Below, one piece after another: positions 8,626 to 19,688 of a stretch of 64,000 bases of DNA; positions within the stretch are counted from its first letter, which is position 1; each line of letters begins with the position of its first letter. The notes beneath the pieces were generated by a model. That model ran no database searches. It was not told where the DNA came from and saw nothing but the letters and a program-made list of their open reading frames with translations. The stretch is from positions 186,001 to 250,000 of the forward strand of contig NZ_LBMU02000023.1 in assembly GCF_001005085.2 (NCBI RefSeq). Reading direction: 5' to 3'. Both the position numbers and the translations under genes were made by a program. This DNA is from Streptomyces humi (GTDB taxonomy: Bacteria > Actinomycetota > Actinomycetes > Streptomycetales > Streptomycetaceae).

Positions 8626-9987
8626 TCAGGCCGACACCTTCTCCGGTCGGACCGCCGCCGACTCCGGCCGCTCGCCGAGCAGTTCGGTCGGCACCCGGTG
8701 CGTCTCCCGGGCCGTCAGCGCCGCGATCACCGGCGGCACGCACAGCGCGGCCGTGAACAGGGCCACCGCCGACCAGTCGTCGCCGCCCGGACCCGCGATC
8801 CGCGCCGCGAAGGTCACCGCGAACCCGGCCACCGCGAACCCGATCTGGGTGCCGATCGCCATGCCGGACAGCCGTACCCGGGTCGAGAACATCTCGCCGT
8901 AGAAGGACGGCCAGACGCCGTTCGCCGCGCTGTAGACGACGCCGAAGGCCACGATCCCGAGGAGCATGACCAGCGGGTACGAGCCGGTGGAGATCGCCCA
9001 CAGGTAGCCGCACATCGCGGCCGCGCTGCCCACCGCGCCGATCAGGTACACCGGCCGCCGGCCGATCCGGTCCGACAGCGTCGCCCACGCCGGGATCGCG
9101 CCCAGCGCCACCAGGTTCGCCAGGGCGCCCACCCACAGCATCGACGTCTTGGACATGCCCACCGCGTCGCTCGTCGCGTAGGCCAGCGCCCACACCGTGA
9201 AGATGGTGCTCACCGACGCGATCAGCGCGCCCCCGATCACCCGCAGCACGTCCGCCCAGTGGTGGCGCAGCAGCGTCACCAGCGGCAGCCGCTCGACGCC
9301 CTCGGCGGCCGCCTGCCGTGCGAAGGCCGGGGTCTCCTCCAGTTTGCGCCGGATCACCCAGCCGACCACGGCCACCACCACACTCGCCCAGAACGGCACC
9401 CGCCAGCCCCAGGACAGCAACTGGTCGTCGGGCAGCTGGGCGACCGGGATGAAGACCAGGGTGGCGATCAGCTGACCGCCCTGGGTGCCGCTGAGGGTGA
9501 AGCTGGTGAAGAAGCCCCGCCGGTCCGGCGGCGCGTGCTCCAGACTCATCGAGCTGGCGCTGGCCTGCTCTCCGGCGGCCGAGACGCCCTGGAGCACCCG
9601 GCACAGCACCAGCAGCACCGGGGCGAGGGACCCGACCTGGGCGCGGCTCGGCAGACAGCCGATCAGGAACGTCGACAGACCCATCAGGATCAGTGTGAAG
9701 ACCATGATCTTCTTACGGCCGATCCGGTCCCCGAAGTGCCCGAGGAACAACGCGCCGACCGGCCGGGCCGCGTACGCCACCCCGAACGTGGCCAGTGACA
9801 GCAGGGTCGCGTTGGCGGGGTCCGACTCGTCGAAGAAGACCTTCGGGAAGATCAGCGCGGCCGCGCTGCCGTAGATGAAGAAGTCGTAGTACTCCAGGGC
9901 GCTGCCGATCCAGGCGGCCAGGGCGGCCTTCCTCGGCTGGCCGCCGGGCGGTGCGGCGGTGGCGGCGGGCGGGGCGGGGACGGACAC
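8626..9987 (-). CDS. MHS-family MFS transporter, probably shikimate/quinate uptake
   Basis: A 453-residue major facilitator protein of the metabolite:H+ symporter subfamily (relatives ShiA, KgtP, ProP). Signatures are AAWIGSALEYYDFFIYGSAAALIFP at TM1, GHFGDRIGRKKIMVFTLILMG in the TM2-3 loop, QGVSAAGEQASASSMSLEHAP and RRKLEETPAF. Twelve hydrophobic segments are apparent. The start is GTG 9987 with GAAGGAG seven bases upstream. Adjacent genes encode shikimate dehydrogenase and dehydroshikimate dehydratase, so shikimate or quinate uptake is the best-supported role; other organic acids are possible. A palindrome about 100 bp upstream is a likely operator. Confidence 0.82.
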   Translation of the reverse strand: MSVPAPPAATAAPPGGQPRKAALAAWIGSALEYYDFFIYGSAAALIFPKVFFDESDPANATLLSLATFGVAYAARPVGALFLGHFGDRIGRKKIMVFTLILMGLSTFLIGCLPSRAQVGSLAPVLLVLCRVLQGVSAAGEQASASSMSLEHAPPDRRGFFTSFTLSGTQGGQLIATLVFIPVAQLPDDQLLSWGWRVPFWASVVVAVVGWVIRRKLEETPAFARQAAAEGVERLPLVTLLRHHWADVLRVIGGALIASVSTIFTVWALAYATSDAVGMSKTSMLWVGALANLVALGAIPAWATLSDRIGRRPVYLIGAVGSAAAMCGYLWAISTGSYPLVMLLGIVAFGVVYSAANGVWPSFYGEMFSTRVRLSGMAIGTQIGFAVAGFAVTFAARIAGPGGDDWSAVALFTAALCVPPVIAALTARETHRVPTELLGERPESAAVRPEKVSA

Positions 9988-10087
9988 GGCGGTGCTCCTT
10001 CGGGGAACTCCAACGTAGGCGGAGTGAGCGGCGGGGGAGAAGGCCGGTTCCCAGGGATGACGGGTTCGGCGGACCAGGGGTTCGGTG

Positions 10088-10111
10088 CTAATTAACCCAC
10101 TGGGTAGTTAG
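10088..10111. promoter_or_regulatory. imperfect palindrome upstream of the MHS transporter
   Basis: Arms CTAATTAACCCA and TGGGTAGTTAG flank a single central base, with one base of length difference. The AT-rich, TAAC/GTTA-ended form is typical of TetR-family operators. It lies 100 bp upstream of the transporter GTG and differs in sequence from the palindrome in front of the shikimate dehydrogenase, so two regulators may be involved. Confidence 0.5.
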
Positions 10112-10185
10112 TCGCGATGGGTACGGATGTTGCGCCCGCGTTTCCCCGCTGTCAAGAGGTGGCGCCGGATGCCGGGCCCCGGCGG

Positions 10186-10851
10186 TCAGCCCGCCGCGCG
10201 CTCCGCGGTGAGGTAGGCGATCACCATGTCGCCGAGCATGGCGCGGTAGTGCTCGCGCTGCGCCGGGTCCACCAGGTCACGCCCGAACAGGGCGCCGAAG
10301 GTGGCCCGGTTCGCCACCCGGAAGAAACAGAACGAGCTGATCATCGCGTGCAGGTCGACGGCGTCGACGTCCGCGGTGAACAGCCCGGACTCCTGGCCCG
10401 CGGCGAGGATCCGGCGGATCACCTCCAGGGCGGGGGAGCCGATCCGGCCCAGTTTCTCGGAGGCCGCGATGTGCTCCGCGCCGTGGATGTTCTCGATGCT
10501 GACCAGGCGGATGAAGTCGGGGTGCTGCTCGTGGTGGTCGAAGGTCAGCTCGGCGAGCCGGCGGATCGCCGCGACCGGGTCCAGATGCTCCACGTCGAGC
10601 CGCTGCTCGGCCTCCCGGATCACGCCGTACGCGCGCTCCAGGACCGCCGTGAACAGCTGTTCCTTGCCGCCGAAGTAGTAATAGATCATCCGCTTCGTGG
10701 TGCGCGTGCGGGCCGCGATCTCGTCCACGCGGGCACCGTCGTAGCCGGCCCGGGCGAACTCCTGGGTGGCCACGTCGAGGATCTCGGCCTGGGTGCGGGC
10801 GGCGTCACGGATCCGCCCGTTGGTGGGTGCCGGTTCGTCGACGCTGGTCAT
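10186..10851 (-). CDS. TetR-family transcriptional regulator
   Basis: A 221-residue repressor. Residues ~15-65 form the TetR DNA-binding domain: RTQAEILDVATQEFARAGYDGARVDEIAARTRTTKRMIYYYFGGKEQLFTAVLE is read across 10655-10810 on the reverse strand, with the recognition helix ending in MIYYYF. The C-terminal part is helical and ligand-binding in type. ATG 10851 is preferred because AGGA lies 6 bases upstream and upstream readings cross the divergent promoter. It is divergent from the shikimate dehydrogenase with a strong palindrome between them, so it probably autoregulates and represses the shikimate genes. The effector, perhaps shikimate, quinate or protocatechuate, is inferred from context. 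Confidence 0.88.
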   Translation of the reverse strand: MTSVDEPAPTNGRIRDAARTQAEILDVATQEFARAGYDGARVDEIAARTRTTKRMIYYYFGGKEQLFTAVLERAYGVIREAEQRLDVEHLDPVAAIRRLAELTFDHHEQHPDFIRLVSIENIHGAEHIAASEKLGRIGSPALEVIRRILAAGQESGLFTADVDAVDLHAMISSFCFFRVANRATFGALFGRDLVDPAQREHYRAMLGDMVIAYLTAERAAG

Positions 10852-10957
10852 CGGGTTCCTATCGGGTGCCTCGGAAGGGGTGGCCGGTGCGGAGATTCTA
10901 GAAGCCGCGCCGCGGTCGTCTCCCGAAGGGTCTTCCCCTGTCGTGGCCTCCGGTGTT

Positions 10958-10989
10958 ATAGCTAACGTACTGGTTCGTACATTAGCTAT
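10958..10989. promoter_or_regulatory. TetR-type operator of the shikimate cassette
   Basis: A 13-bp inverted repeat, ATAGCTAACGTAC and GTACATTAGCTAT, with one mismatch and a 6-bp spacer. It lies 18 bp upstream of the shikimate dehydrogenase GTG and about 107 bp upstream of the TetR gene. TAGCTA at its right end could serve as a -10 element, so binding would block transcription. Confidence 0.75.
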
Positions 10990-11007
10990 GCCGCTCAGGA
11001 GGGCCAC

Positions 11008-11907
11008 GTGGCCAAGGACGCGTATCTCGTCGGACTGATCGGTGCCGGTATCGGCCCGTCGCTCAGCCCGGCCCTGCACGAGCGCGAGGCCGGCCGGCAG
11101 GGGCTGCGGTACCTGTACCGGCTGATCGACATCGACGCGCTCGGCGTGCCGCCGGAGGCCGTGGGCGACCTGGTCCGGGCGGCACGTGACCTGGGCTTCG
11201 ACGGGCTGAACATCACGCATCCGTGCAAACAGCTGGTCATCGAGCACCTGGACGCGCTGGCCCCGCAGGCCGAGGCGCTCGGCGCGGTCAACACGGTGGT
11301 GTTCGAGGCCGACGGCAGGGCGGTCGGACACAACACGGACGTGACCGGGTTCGCGGCCTCGTTCGCGCGGGGGCTGCGGGACGCTCCGCTGGAGCGGGTG
11401 GTGCAGCTCGGCGCCGGGGGTGCCGGGGCCGCCGTCGCGCATGCCACGCTCACCCTGGGGGCCGAGCGGGTCACCGTCGTGGACGCGCTGGCCGACCGGG
11501 CCGTCGATCTCGCGGGGGCCCTGAACCGGTACTTCGGCGCGGGACGTGCGGTCGCCGCGGAGCCGGAGCGGTTGCCGGAGCTGCTCGCGGGGGCCGACGG
11601 GCTGGTGCACGCGACGCCGACCGGGATGGCGGCGCATCCGGGGCTGCCGTTGCCCGCGGAGTTGCTGCGGCCGGAGCTGTGGGTGGCGGAGGTGGTGTAC
11701 CGGCCGCTGGAGACGGAACTGGTGCGGACGGCACGGTCGTCGGGGTGTGCGGTGCTGGACGGGGGTGGGATGGCGGTGTTCCAGGCCGCGGACGCGTTCC
11801 GGTTGTTCACGGGGAGGGAGGCGGACGCCTCGCGGATGCTGGCCGACATCGGGGAGCTGACGGAGTCGGCGGAGTCGGCGGAGAGGCCGGCGGGGCAGGT
11901 CGTGTGA
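11008..11907 (+). CDS. aroE: shikimate dehydrogenase (AroE family, catabolic context)
   Basis: A 299-residue NAD(P)-dependent enzyme interconverting shikimate and 3-dehydroshikimate, or quinate and dehydroquinate. Substrate-binding serines are in GPSLSPALHE. The catalytic lysine is in NITHPCKQ and the catalytic aspartate in GHNTDVTGF. The nucleotide loop is LGAGGAGAAVAHA, and VHATPTGM is also present. The start is GTG 11008 with GGAGG five bases upstream. It sits next to a dehydratase gene and under a TetR operator, so a catabolic role is more likely than aromatic amino-acid synthesis. The C-terminal tail beyond ~285 is a short low-complexity ESAESAERP stretch. Confidence 0.9.
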   Translation: MAKDAYLVGLIGAGIGPSLSPALHEREAGRQGLRYLYRLIDIDALGVPPEAVGDLVRAARDLGFDGLNITHPCKQLVIEHLDALAPQAEALGAVNTVVFEADGRAVGHNTDVTGFAASFARGLRDAPLERVVQLGAGGAGAAVAHATLTLGAERVTVVDALADRAVDLAGALNRYFGAGRAVAAEPERLPELLAGADGLVHATPTGMAAHPGLPLPAELLRPELWVAEVVYRPLETELVRTARSSGCAVLDGGGMAVFQAADAFRLFTGREADASRMLADIGELTESAESAERPAGQVV

Positions 11908-11929
11908 CGGGTGCGGGTGCGGGTTCGTG

Positions 11930-11995
11930 GTCGCTGGTCGCGCCCACGCGGCGGCAGCCGCACATCGATACAGCCCCGCGCCCCTGAGCAGGTGC
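11930..11995 (+). repeat. interspersed intergenic element between two operon genes
   Basis: The stretch contains GCGCCCACGCGGCGGCAGCCGC with GCGGC/GCCGC arms, then CATCGATACAGCCCCGCGCCCCTGA. It resembles a sequence I recall as recurrent between Streptomyces genes. It shares CCCCGCGCCCCTGA with CCCCGTGCCCCTGA in the element at 46824-46880 of this window. It separates the shikimate dehydrogenase and dehydratase genes and may process or attenuate the transcript. Confidence 0.45.
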
Positions 11996-12017
11996 GGTGC
12001 ACGTCAGGAAAAGGATC

Positions 12018-13808
12018 ATGCGTACTTCGATTGCCACCGTTTCGCTCAGTGGGTCGCTCACCGAGAAGCTGACCGCCGCCTCCCGGGCCGGGTTCGACGG
12101 GGTGGAGATCTTCGAGAACGATCTGCTGGCCAGTCCGCTGTCGCCCCGGGAGGTACGGGCGCGGTGCGCGGATCTCGGGCTGACCGTCGACCTCTACCAG
12201 CCCCTGCGGGACATCGAGGCCGTGCCCGAGGGCGAGTTCGGCCGGAACCTCCGCCGCGCCCGGCACAAGTTCGAGCTGATGGGGGAACTGGGCGCCGACA
12301 CCGTCCTCGTCTGTTCCTCCGTCTCCCCGTCGGCCGTCGACGACGACGCACTGGCCGCCCGGCAGCTGTCGGAACTGGCCTCGCTCGCCGCTGACTTCGG
12401 TATCCGTGTCGCCTACGAGGCGCTGGCCTGGGGGCGGCACGTCAGTACGTACGACCATGCCTGGCGGATCGTCGAGGCGGCCGGGCATCCCGCGCTCGGG
12501 ACCTGTCTCGACAGCTTCCACATCCTCTCCCGGGGGTCCGACCCGAAGGGCATCGAGGACATCCCCGGCGAGAAGATCTTCTTCCTTCAGCTGGCCGACG
12601 CCCCGCTGCTCGCCATGGACGTGCTCCAGTGGAGCCGCCACTACCGCTGCTTCCCGGGTCAGGGCGGGTTCGACGTGGCCGGGCTCGTGCGCCATGTGCT
12701 GCGGACCGGGTACGACGGACCGCTCTCCCTCGAAGTGTTCAACGACGTCTTCCGGCAGGCCGAGGCCGGGCCGACCGCCGTCGACGCCCGGCGTTCCCTG
12801 CTGATGCTCCAAGAAGCCGTCGGCGTGGCGGAGTTGCCCGCGCCGGTCGTGCCGACGGGAGTCGCGTTCGCCGAACTGGTCACCCCGGACGCGGAACCCG
12901 TCTCGGCGCTGCTCGGCGCCCTCGGCTTCGCGCGGACCGCGCGTCATCGGAGCAAGCCCGTCGACCTGTGGGAGCTGGGCGAGGCGCGGATCCTGGTCAA
13001 CACCGGGCCCGCCGCCCGGCGTGACGGCACCGGACTCGCCGCGATCGGCCTGGAGTCACCGGACCCACGGGCCGCCGCCCGCCGCGCCGAGGCGCTGCTC
13101 GCCCCCGTACTGCCCCGCCGCCGGGCCCCCGAAGACGTCCCACTGGACGCGGTCGCGGCACCCGACGGCACGGAACTGTTCTTCTGCGCCACCGGACGCG
13201 CCCCCGAACTCCCGGACTGGCTGGCCGACTTCGCCGCCGTGCCGCACGAGCCTGCGCCGTCTCCGGCCCGTATCGACCACCTGGCCCTGGTCCAGCCCTG
13301 GCACCAGTACGACGAGGCGGCCCTCTTCCACCGTGCCGTCCTCGGCCTGCACGCCCAGGACAGCGTCGATGTCGCCGACCCCTACGGGCTGCTGCGCTCC
13401 CGCGCCGTCACCGACGCCGGCGGCCGCGTCCGGATCGCCCTCGGCGTGGGCGCTGCCCCGGCCGACGACACCCTGCACGCCCAGCACATCGCCCTCGCCG
13501 TCGACGACGTGGTGGCCGCGGCCCGTGCCTTCCGGGCGGCCGGCGGCGCGCCGCTGCCCATTCCGGGCAACTACCACGACGACCTGGCCGCCCGGTACGA
13601 GTTCCCCGACGGGGAGTTGGAGACGTACCGGGAACTAGGCATCCTCTACGACCGGGACGCGGGCGGGGCCTTCCGGCACTGCTACACCCGGACCGTCGGA
13701 CGGGTGTTCTTCGAACTGGTCGAACGCGACCCCGGATACCGCGGGTACGGCGCACAGAACGCGCCGGTGCGGCTCGCGGCCCAGCACGCCGGACGGCCGG
13801 CGCGCTGA
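12018..13808 (+). CDS. 3-dehydroshikimate dehydratase fused to HPPD-like VOC domain
   Basis: A 596-residue two-domain protein. Residues ~1-275 are a xylose-isomerase-like/AP-endonuclease-2 TIM barrel (GFDGVEIFENDLL, VAYEALAWGRHV, LGTCLDSFHIL, FFLQLADAPLL) with acidic and His residues that fit a divalent-metal site. Residues ~280-590 are two vicinal-oxygen-chelate modules like 4-hydroxyphenylpyruvate dioxygenase (IDHLALVQPWHQYDEAALFHRAVLG, HIALAVDDVVAAARAF). This architecture is that of QsuB-type dehydratases, which make protocatechuate. The start chosen is ATG 12018 with AGGAAAAGG just upstream rather than the GTG at 11997. It follows the shikimate dehydrogenase after a 110-bp gap. Whether the VOC half is catalytic is unclear. 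Confidence 0.87.
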   Translation: MRTSIATVSLSGSLTEKLTAASRAGFDGVEIFENDLLASPLSPREVRARCADLGLTVDLYQPLRDIEAVPEGEFGRNLRRARHKFELMGELGADTVLVCSSVSPSAVDDDALAARQLSELASLAADFGIRVAYEALAWGRHVSTYDHAWRIVEAAGHPALGTCLDSFHILSRGSDPKGIEDIPGEKIFFLQLADAPLLAMDVLQWSRHYRCFPGQGGFDVAGLVRHVLRTGYDGPLSLEVFNDVFRQAEAGPTAVDARRSLLMLQEAVGVAELPAPVVPTGVAFAELVTPDAEPVSALLGALGFARTARHRSKPVDLWELGEARILVNTGPAARRDGTGLAAIGLESPDPRAAARRAEALLAPVLPRRRAPEDVPLDAVAAPDGTELFFCATGRAPELPDWLADFAAVPHEPAPSPARIDHLALVQPWHQYDEAALFHRAVLGLHAQDSVDVADPYGLLRSRAVTDAGGRVRIALGVGAAPADDTLHAQHIALAVDDVVAAARAFRAAGGAPLPIPGNYHDDLAARYEFPDGELETYRELGILYDRDAGGAFRHCYTRTVGRVFFELVERDPGYRGYGAQNAPVRLAAQHAGRPAR

Positions 13809-13824
13809 GACACGGGCGGAATTC

Positions 13825-13874
13825 AGGATCCTTACGGCTTTCACGGCCGATCCTCACGAACATCCTGCATGTTC
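13825..13874 (+). terminator. possible terminator after the dehydratase gene
   Basis: AGGATC/GATCCT arms at 13825-13854 with an inner GGC/GCC pair, then a second inverted repeat GAACAT/ATGTTC at 13858-13874 followed by TTGAC. Both are short stems without a T run. The gap 13809-13982 otherwise holds only a possible antisense gene remnant. Confidence 0.4.
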
Positions 13875-13982
13875 CTTGACATTCCGGACGTGACGTTCGC
13901 CGGGATCCGGTCGTCCTACAGGCCGTAACGGTCCAGGGCCCTCTCGAAGCCCTGGACACCGGAGTCCTGGAGGCCGTCCGCG

Positions 13983-15857
13983 ATGCCGAGCCCTGTCAGC
14001 GCCGAGCCGCTCGTCCATGTCGAGGGGGCGCCGCCTCCGCCGGCCGGGCCGCGGAGCCGAACCCGGCGCTACGAGCGTCCGATCCTCGCCGGCATCGCCA
14101 CCGTCGCCGCGCTGTTCTTCTGCTGGGGCATCTGGCACAGCGCGTACCACTCCTTCTACGCGAGCGCCGTCCGCAGCATGACCGACAACCCGGTGGCCTT
14201 CTTCTACGGCTCCTTCGACCCCGGCGACTCCATCACCCTGGACAAGCTGCCCGGCTTCCTGTGGCCGCAGGCCCTGTCGGCGCTGGTCCTCGGCTTCCAC
14301 CCGTGGTCCCTGGTGGTCCCGCAGGCCCTGGAGGGCGTGGCCTCGGTGGTCCTGCTGCACGTGGTGGTACGACGCTGGGCCGGCGTCCCCGCCGGACTGC
14401 TGGCCGCCGCCTTCCTCACCCTCACCCCGGTGACCGTGGGCCTCGGCCGCTCGGTCACCGAGGACGCGCCGTTCGTCCTGCTGTTGCTGCTGGCCGCCGA
14501 GGCCACCCAGCGGGCCACCGCCCGCGCCCGGCTGCGCACCCTGGTCCTGGCGGGCGTCTGGGTGGGGGTGGCCTTCCAGTGCAAGATGCTGGAGGCCTGG
14601 GCGGTGCTGCCCGCGCTGACCGTGACCTACCTGGTGGCCGCGCCGACCACCCTGCGCCGCCGGCTCCGGGACCTCGCGGTGGCCGGGGCGGTCATGCTGA
14701 CGGTGTCGCTGTCCTGGATGCTGGCCGCCGGTCTCACCCCGGCCGCCGCCCGCCCCTACCTGGACGGCACGACCGACAACTCGCCGGTCGCCCTGGTCGT
14801 CGGCTACAACTTCCTGACCCGCTTCCAGGCGCTGGGTGTCGACGCGGCCGGCACCGGGAGCATCGTCGCGGACCGGGCGCACGGCAGGGCGTCGGCGGGG
14901 ATGGGGGACAGCGTCTGGAAGATGTTCAGCCCCGGACTGGCCAGCCAGACCGGCTGGCTGTATCCGCTGGCGGCGCTGGGCCTGGCAGCCGGGGTGTACG
15001 GGCTGTGGCGCCGCCGCCCGCCGCGCACCGACCCCTTCCTCGCCGGCCTCCTGCTGTGGGGCGGCTGGCTGGTGACGTTCTTCCTGGTCTTCAGTTTCGG
15101 CAGCGTGACCGGGCACACCTACTACATGGGCGTGGTGGCGGTCGGTCTGTCGGCCCTGGCGGCGGTGGCCGTGACCCGGGTGCGGCGCCGTGGCGTGATG
15201 TGCGCGGTCCTGGCCGTGAACGTCGGCTGGTGCGCGGCCCTGACCCTGTACTACCCGGGCTTCTTCACCTGGTCGGTCGTGGTCGCCGTGGTCCTGGCCC
15301 TGCCGGCGCTGGCCCTGTTCGCCGTGGGCGGGTCGCGTCCGCGCCGGACCGCGCTGGCCGTCGCGCTCGTCGCGGTCCTGGTCGTGCCCGCCGTCTGGTC
15401 CGCGTCCGCGATGTCCCTGCGCTACAACCAGCCCGGCGGTTTCGGCCGGATCGGTCCCGGCAGCATCGCCACCCGCAACGGCGCCTCCGCGCTGAACCCG
15501 GCCCAGCGACGGGTCCTCGCCTACCTCACCGCCCACCGCGACGGCGCCCGTTACCTGGCCGCGGTGCCCCGCTGGCAGATGGCGGCGCCGTACATCCTCT
15601 CGGACAACGCCGCCATCCTTCCGATCGGCGGCTTCACCGCCCATGTGCCGTACCCCGCGCCCAGCGCCTTCCACCGCCTCGTGGACACCGGCCGGCTCCG
15701 CTACGTCCTGCTCTCCACCGCCGACCTCACCCACCGCGCCCGGGGCGCGAAGACGCCCGGCCGGGCACTGGTCCGGTGGGTCCTCGGACACTGCTCGCCG
15801 GTCCACGTCTCCCACTACGTCCTGTACCGCTGCGGGCCCGCCGGGCAGGGAGGCTGA
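13983..15857 (+). CDS. GT39/ArnT-like membrane mannosyltransferase
   Basis: A 624-residue integral membrane protein of the dolichyl-phosphate-mannose mannosyltransferase/PMT_2 class, which transfers sugars from polyprenyl phosphate to targets outside the membrane. A cytoplasmic ~30-residue proline-rich tail precedes TM1 (ILAGIATVAALFFCWGI). The first external loop carries the acidic motif GSFDPGDSITLDKLPGFLWP, and GRSVTEDAPFVLLLLLAAEA follows. Eleven or more hydrophobic segments and a soluble C-terminal ~120 residues are apparent. The start is ATG 13983. It stands alone, converging on the beta-galactosidase gene over a strong hairpin. Acceptor and donor are unknown. Confidence 0.82.
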   Translation: MPSPVSAEPLVHVEGAPPPPAGPRSRTRRYERPILAGIATVAALFFCWGIWHSAYHSFYASAVRSMTDNPVAFFYGSFDPGDSITLDKLPGFLWPQALSALVLGFHPWSLVVPQALEGVASVVLLHVVVRRWAGVPAGLLAAAFLTLTPVTVGLGRSVTEDAPFVLLLLLAAEATQRATARARLRTLVLAGVWVGVAFQCKMLEAWAVLPALTVTYLVAAPTTLRRRLRDLAVAGAVMLTVSLSWMLAAGLTPAAARPYLDGTTDNSPVALVVGYNFLTRFQALGVDAAGTGSIVADRAHGRASAGMGDSVWKMFSPGLASQTGWLYPLAALGLAAGVYGLWRRRPPRTDPFLAGLLLWGGWLVTFFLVFSFGSVTGHTYYMGVVAVGLSALAAVAVTRVRRRGVMCAVLAVNVGWCAALTLYYPGFFTWSVVVAVVLALPALALFAVGGSRPRRTALAVALVAVLVVPAVWSASAMSLRYNQPGGFGRIGPGSIATRNGASALNPAQRRVLAYLTAHRDGARYLAAVPRWQMAAPYILSDNAAILPIGGFTAHVPYPAPSAFHRLVDTGRLRYVLLSTADLTHRARGAKTPGRALVRWVLGHCSPVHVSHYVLYRCGPAGQGG

Positions 15858-15863
15858 GCAGCC

Positions 15864-15900
15864 GGAGGGCCCCCGGACCAGGCACGGTCCGGGGGCCTCC
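15864..15900. terminator. bidirectional terminator between convergent genes
   Basis: GGAGGGCCCCCGGACC pairs with GGTCCGGGGGCCTCC around the loop AGGCAC, a 15-bp stem with one bulge, in the 60-bp gap between the mannosyltransferase and beta-galactosidase genes. Confidence 0.85.
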
Positions 15901-15917
15901 GGGCGGGTGCCCGCGGA

Positions 15918-18803
<2,886 letters not shown>

Positions 18804-19688
18804 TCAGCCCTTGATGCCGGTCTGCGCGATCCCCTGGACCAGCCAGCGCTGGAGGAAGAGGAAGACGAACACCAGGGGCAGGATGGAGATGGCGGTGGCC
18901 ATGAAGATGGTGTGGAAGACGACCGTCTGGTTGGTCATGTATGACGAGAGCACGACCTGGACGGTCCACGCCCCGGGGTCCTGGCCGATGACCAGGGGCC
19001 ACAGGAAGGCGTTCCAGGCGCCGATGAAGGTGATGGTGGCGATCGCCGCGAAGAAGTTCAGCGAGTTGGGTACGACGACCCGCCAGTACGAGCCCCAGTA
19101 ACCCAGCCCGTCCACCCGCGCCGCCTCCTCCAGCTCCTTCGGGAACCCCAGGAAGTACTGCCGGAACAGGAAGCAGGTGAAACCACTGAACAGGCCGGGG
19201 ATGATCAGACCCCGGTAGGTGTCCACCCAGCCGAGCGAGGAGACCAGCACGAAGCTGGGCACGAAGGTCACCGAGGTCGGGACCATCAGGGTGCCCAGGA
19301 CGAGGTAGAAGATCTTGTTGGCGTGCTTGTAGGGGATGCGGGCCAGGGCGTAGCCGGCCAGCGAGCACACCAGCAGGATGCCGACGGTCATGGAGACGGC
19401 CACGACCAGTGAGTTCCACATCGACCGGGCGAAGTCGACCTGCGGGTCGTCGAACAGTTCCTTGATGTTGCCCCACTGAAGGTGCGTGGGGAAGAACTGC
19501 CAGCTCGGCCCGGTGATGGCGGTGTCCGTGGTGAGGGCGTTGCGGAGCAGGATGTAGAACGGGACCAGGAAGAGGAAGGTGGCGACACCGGTGGCGATCC
19601 ACAGGCCGGTGCTGCCCATCACCCCGCCGCGTCGGCGTCCGGCCTTCGTGGGCGTGGTCTTGTTCATGTCGGGCGTGGTGGTGGTCAC
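18804..19688 (-). CDS. carbohydrate ABC transporter permease (MalG type)
   Basis: A 294-residue inner-membrane permease with about six transmembrane segments. The cytoplasmic EAA loop reads FPKELEEAARVDGLGYWGSYWRVVVP, the site that contacts the transport ATPase. The start is GTG 19688, which overlaps the upstream permease stop (GTGA); an ATG at 19667 would shorten it by seven residues. No ATPase gene is nearby, so a shared MsiK-like ATPase is likely; this is inference from the family's habit. It pairs with the permease at 19685-20650. Confidence 0.9.
   Translation of the reverse strand: MTTTTPDMNKTTPTKAGRRRGGVMGSTGLWIATGVATFLFLVPFYILLRNALTTDTAITGPSWQFFPTHLQWGNIKELFDDPQVDFARSMWNSLVVAVSMTVGILLVCSLAGYALARIPYKHANKIFYLVLGTLMVPTSVTFVPSFVLVSSLGWVDTYRGLIIPGLFSGFTCFLFRQYFLGFPKELEEAARVDGLGYWGSYWRVVVPNSLNFFAAIATITFIGAWNAFLWPLVIGQDPGAWTVQVVLSSYMTNQTVVFHTIFMATAISILPLVFVFLFLQRWLVQGIAQTGIKG

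Noticed and set aside
13854..15815. Long minus-strand open frame opposite the mannosyltransferase
   Set aside because: Composition is dominated by Gly, Arg, Gln and His with no domain; it mirrors the codon bias of the real membrane protein gene.
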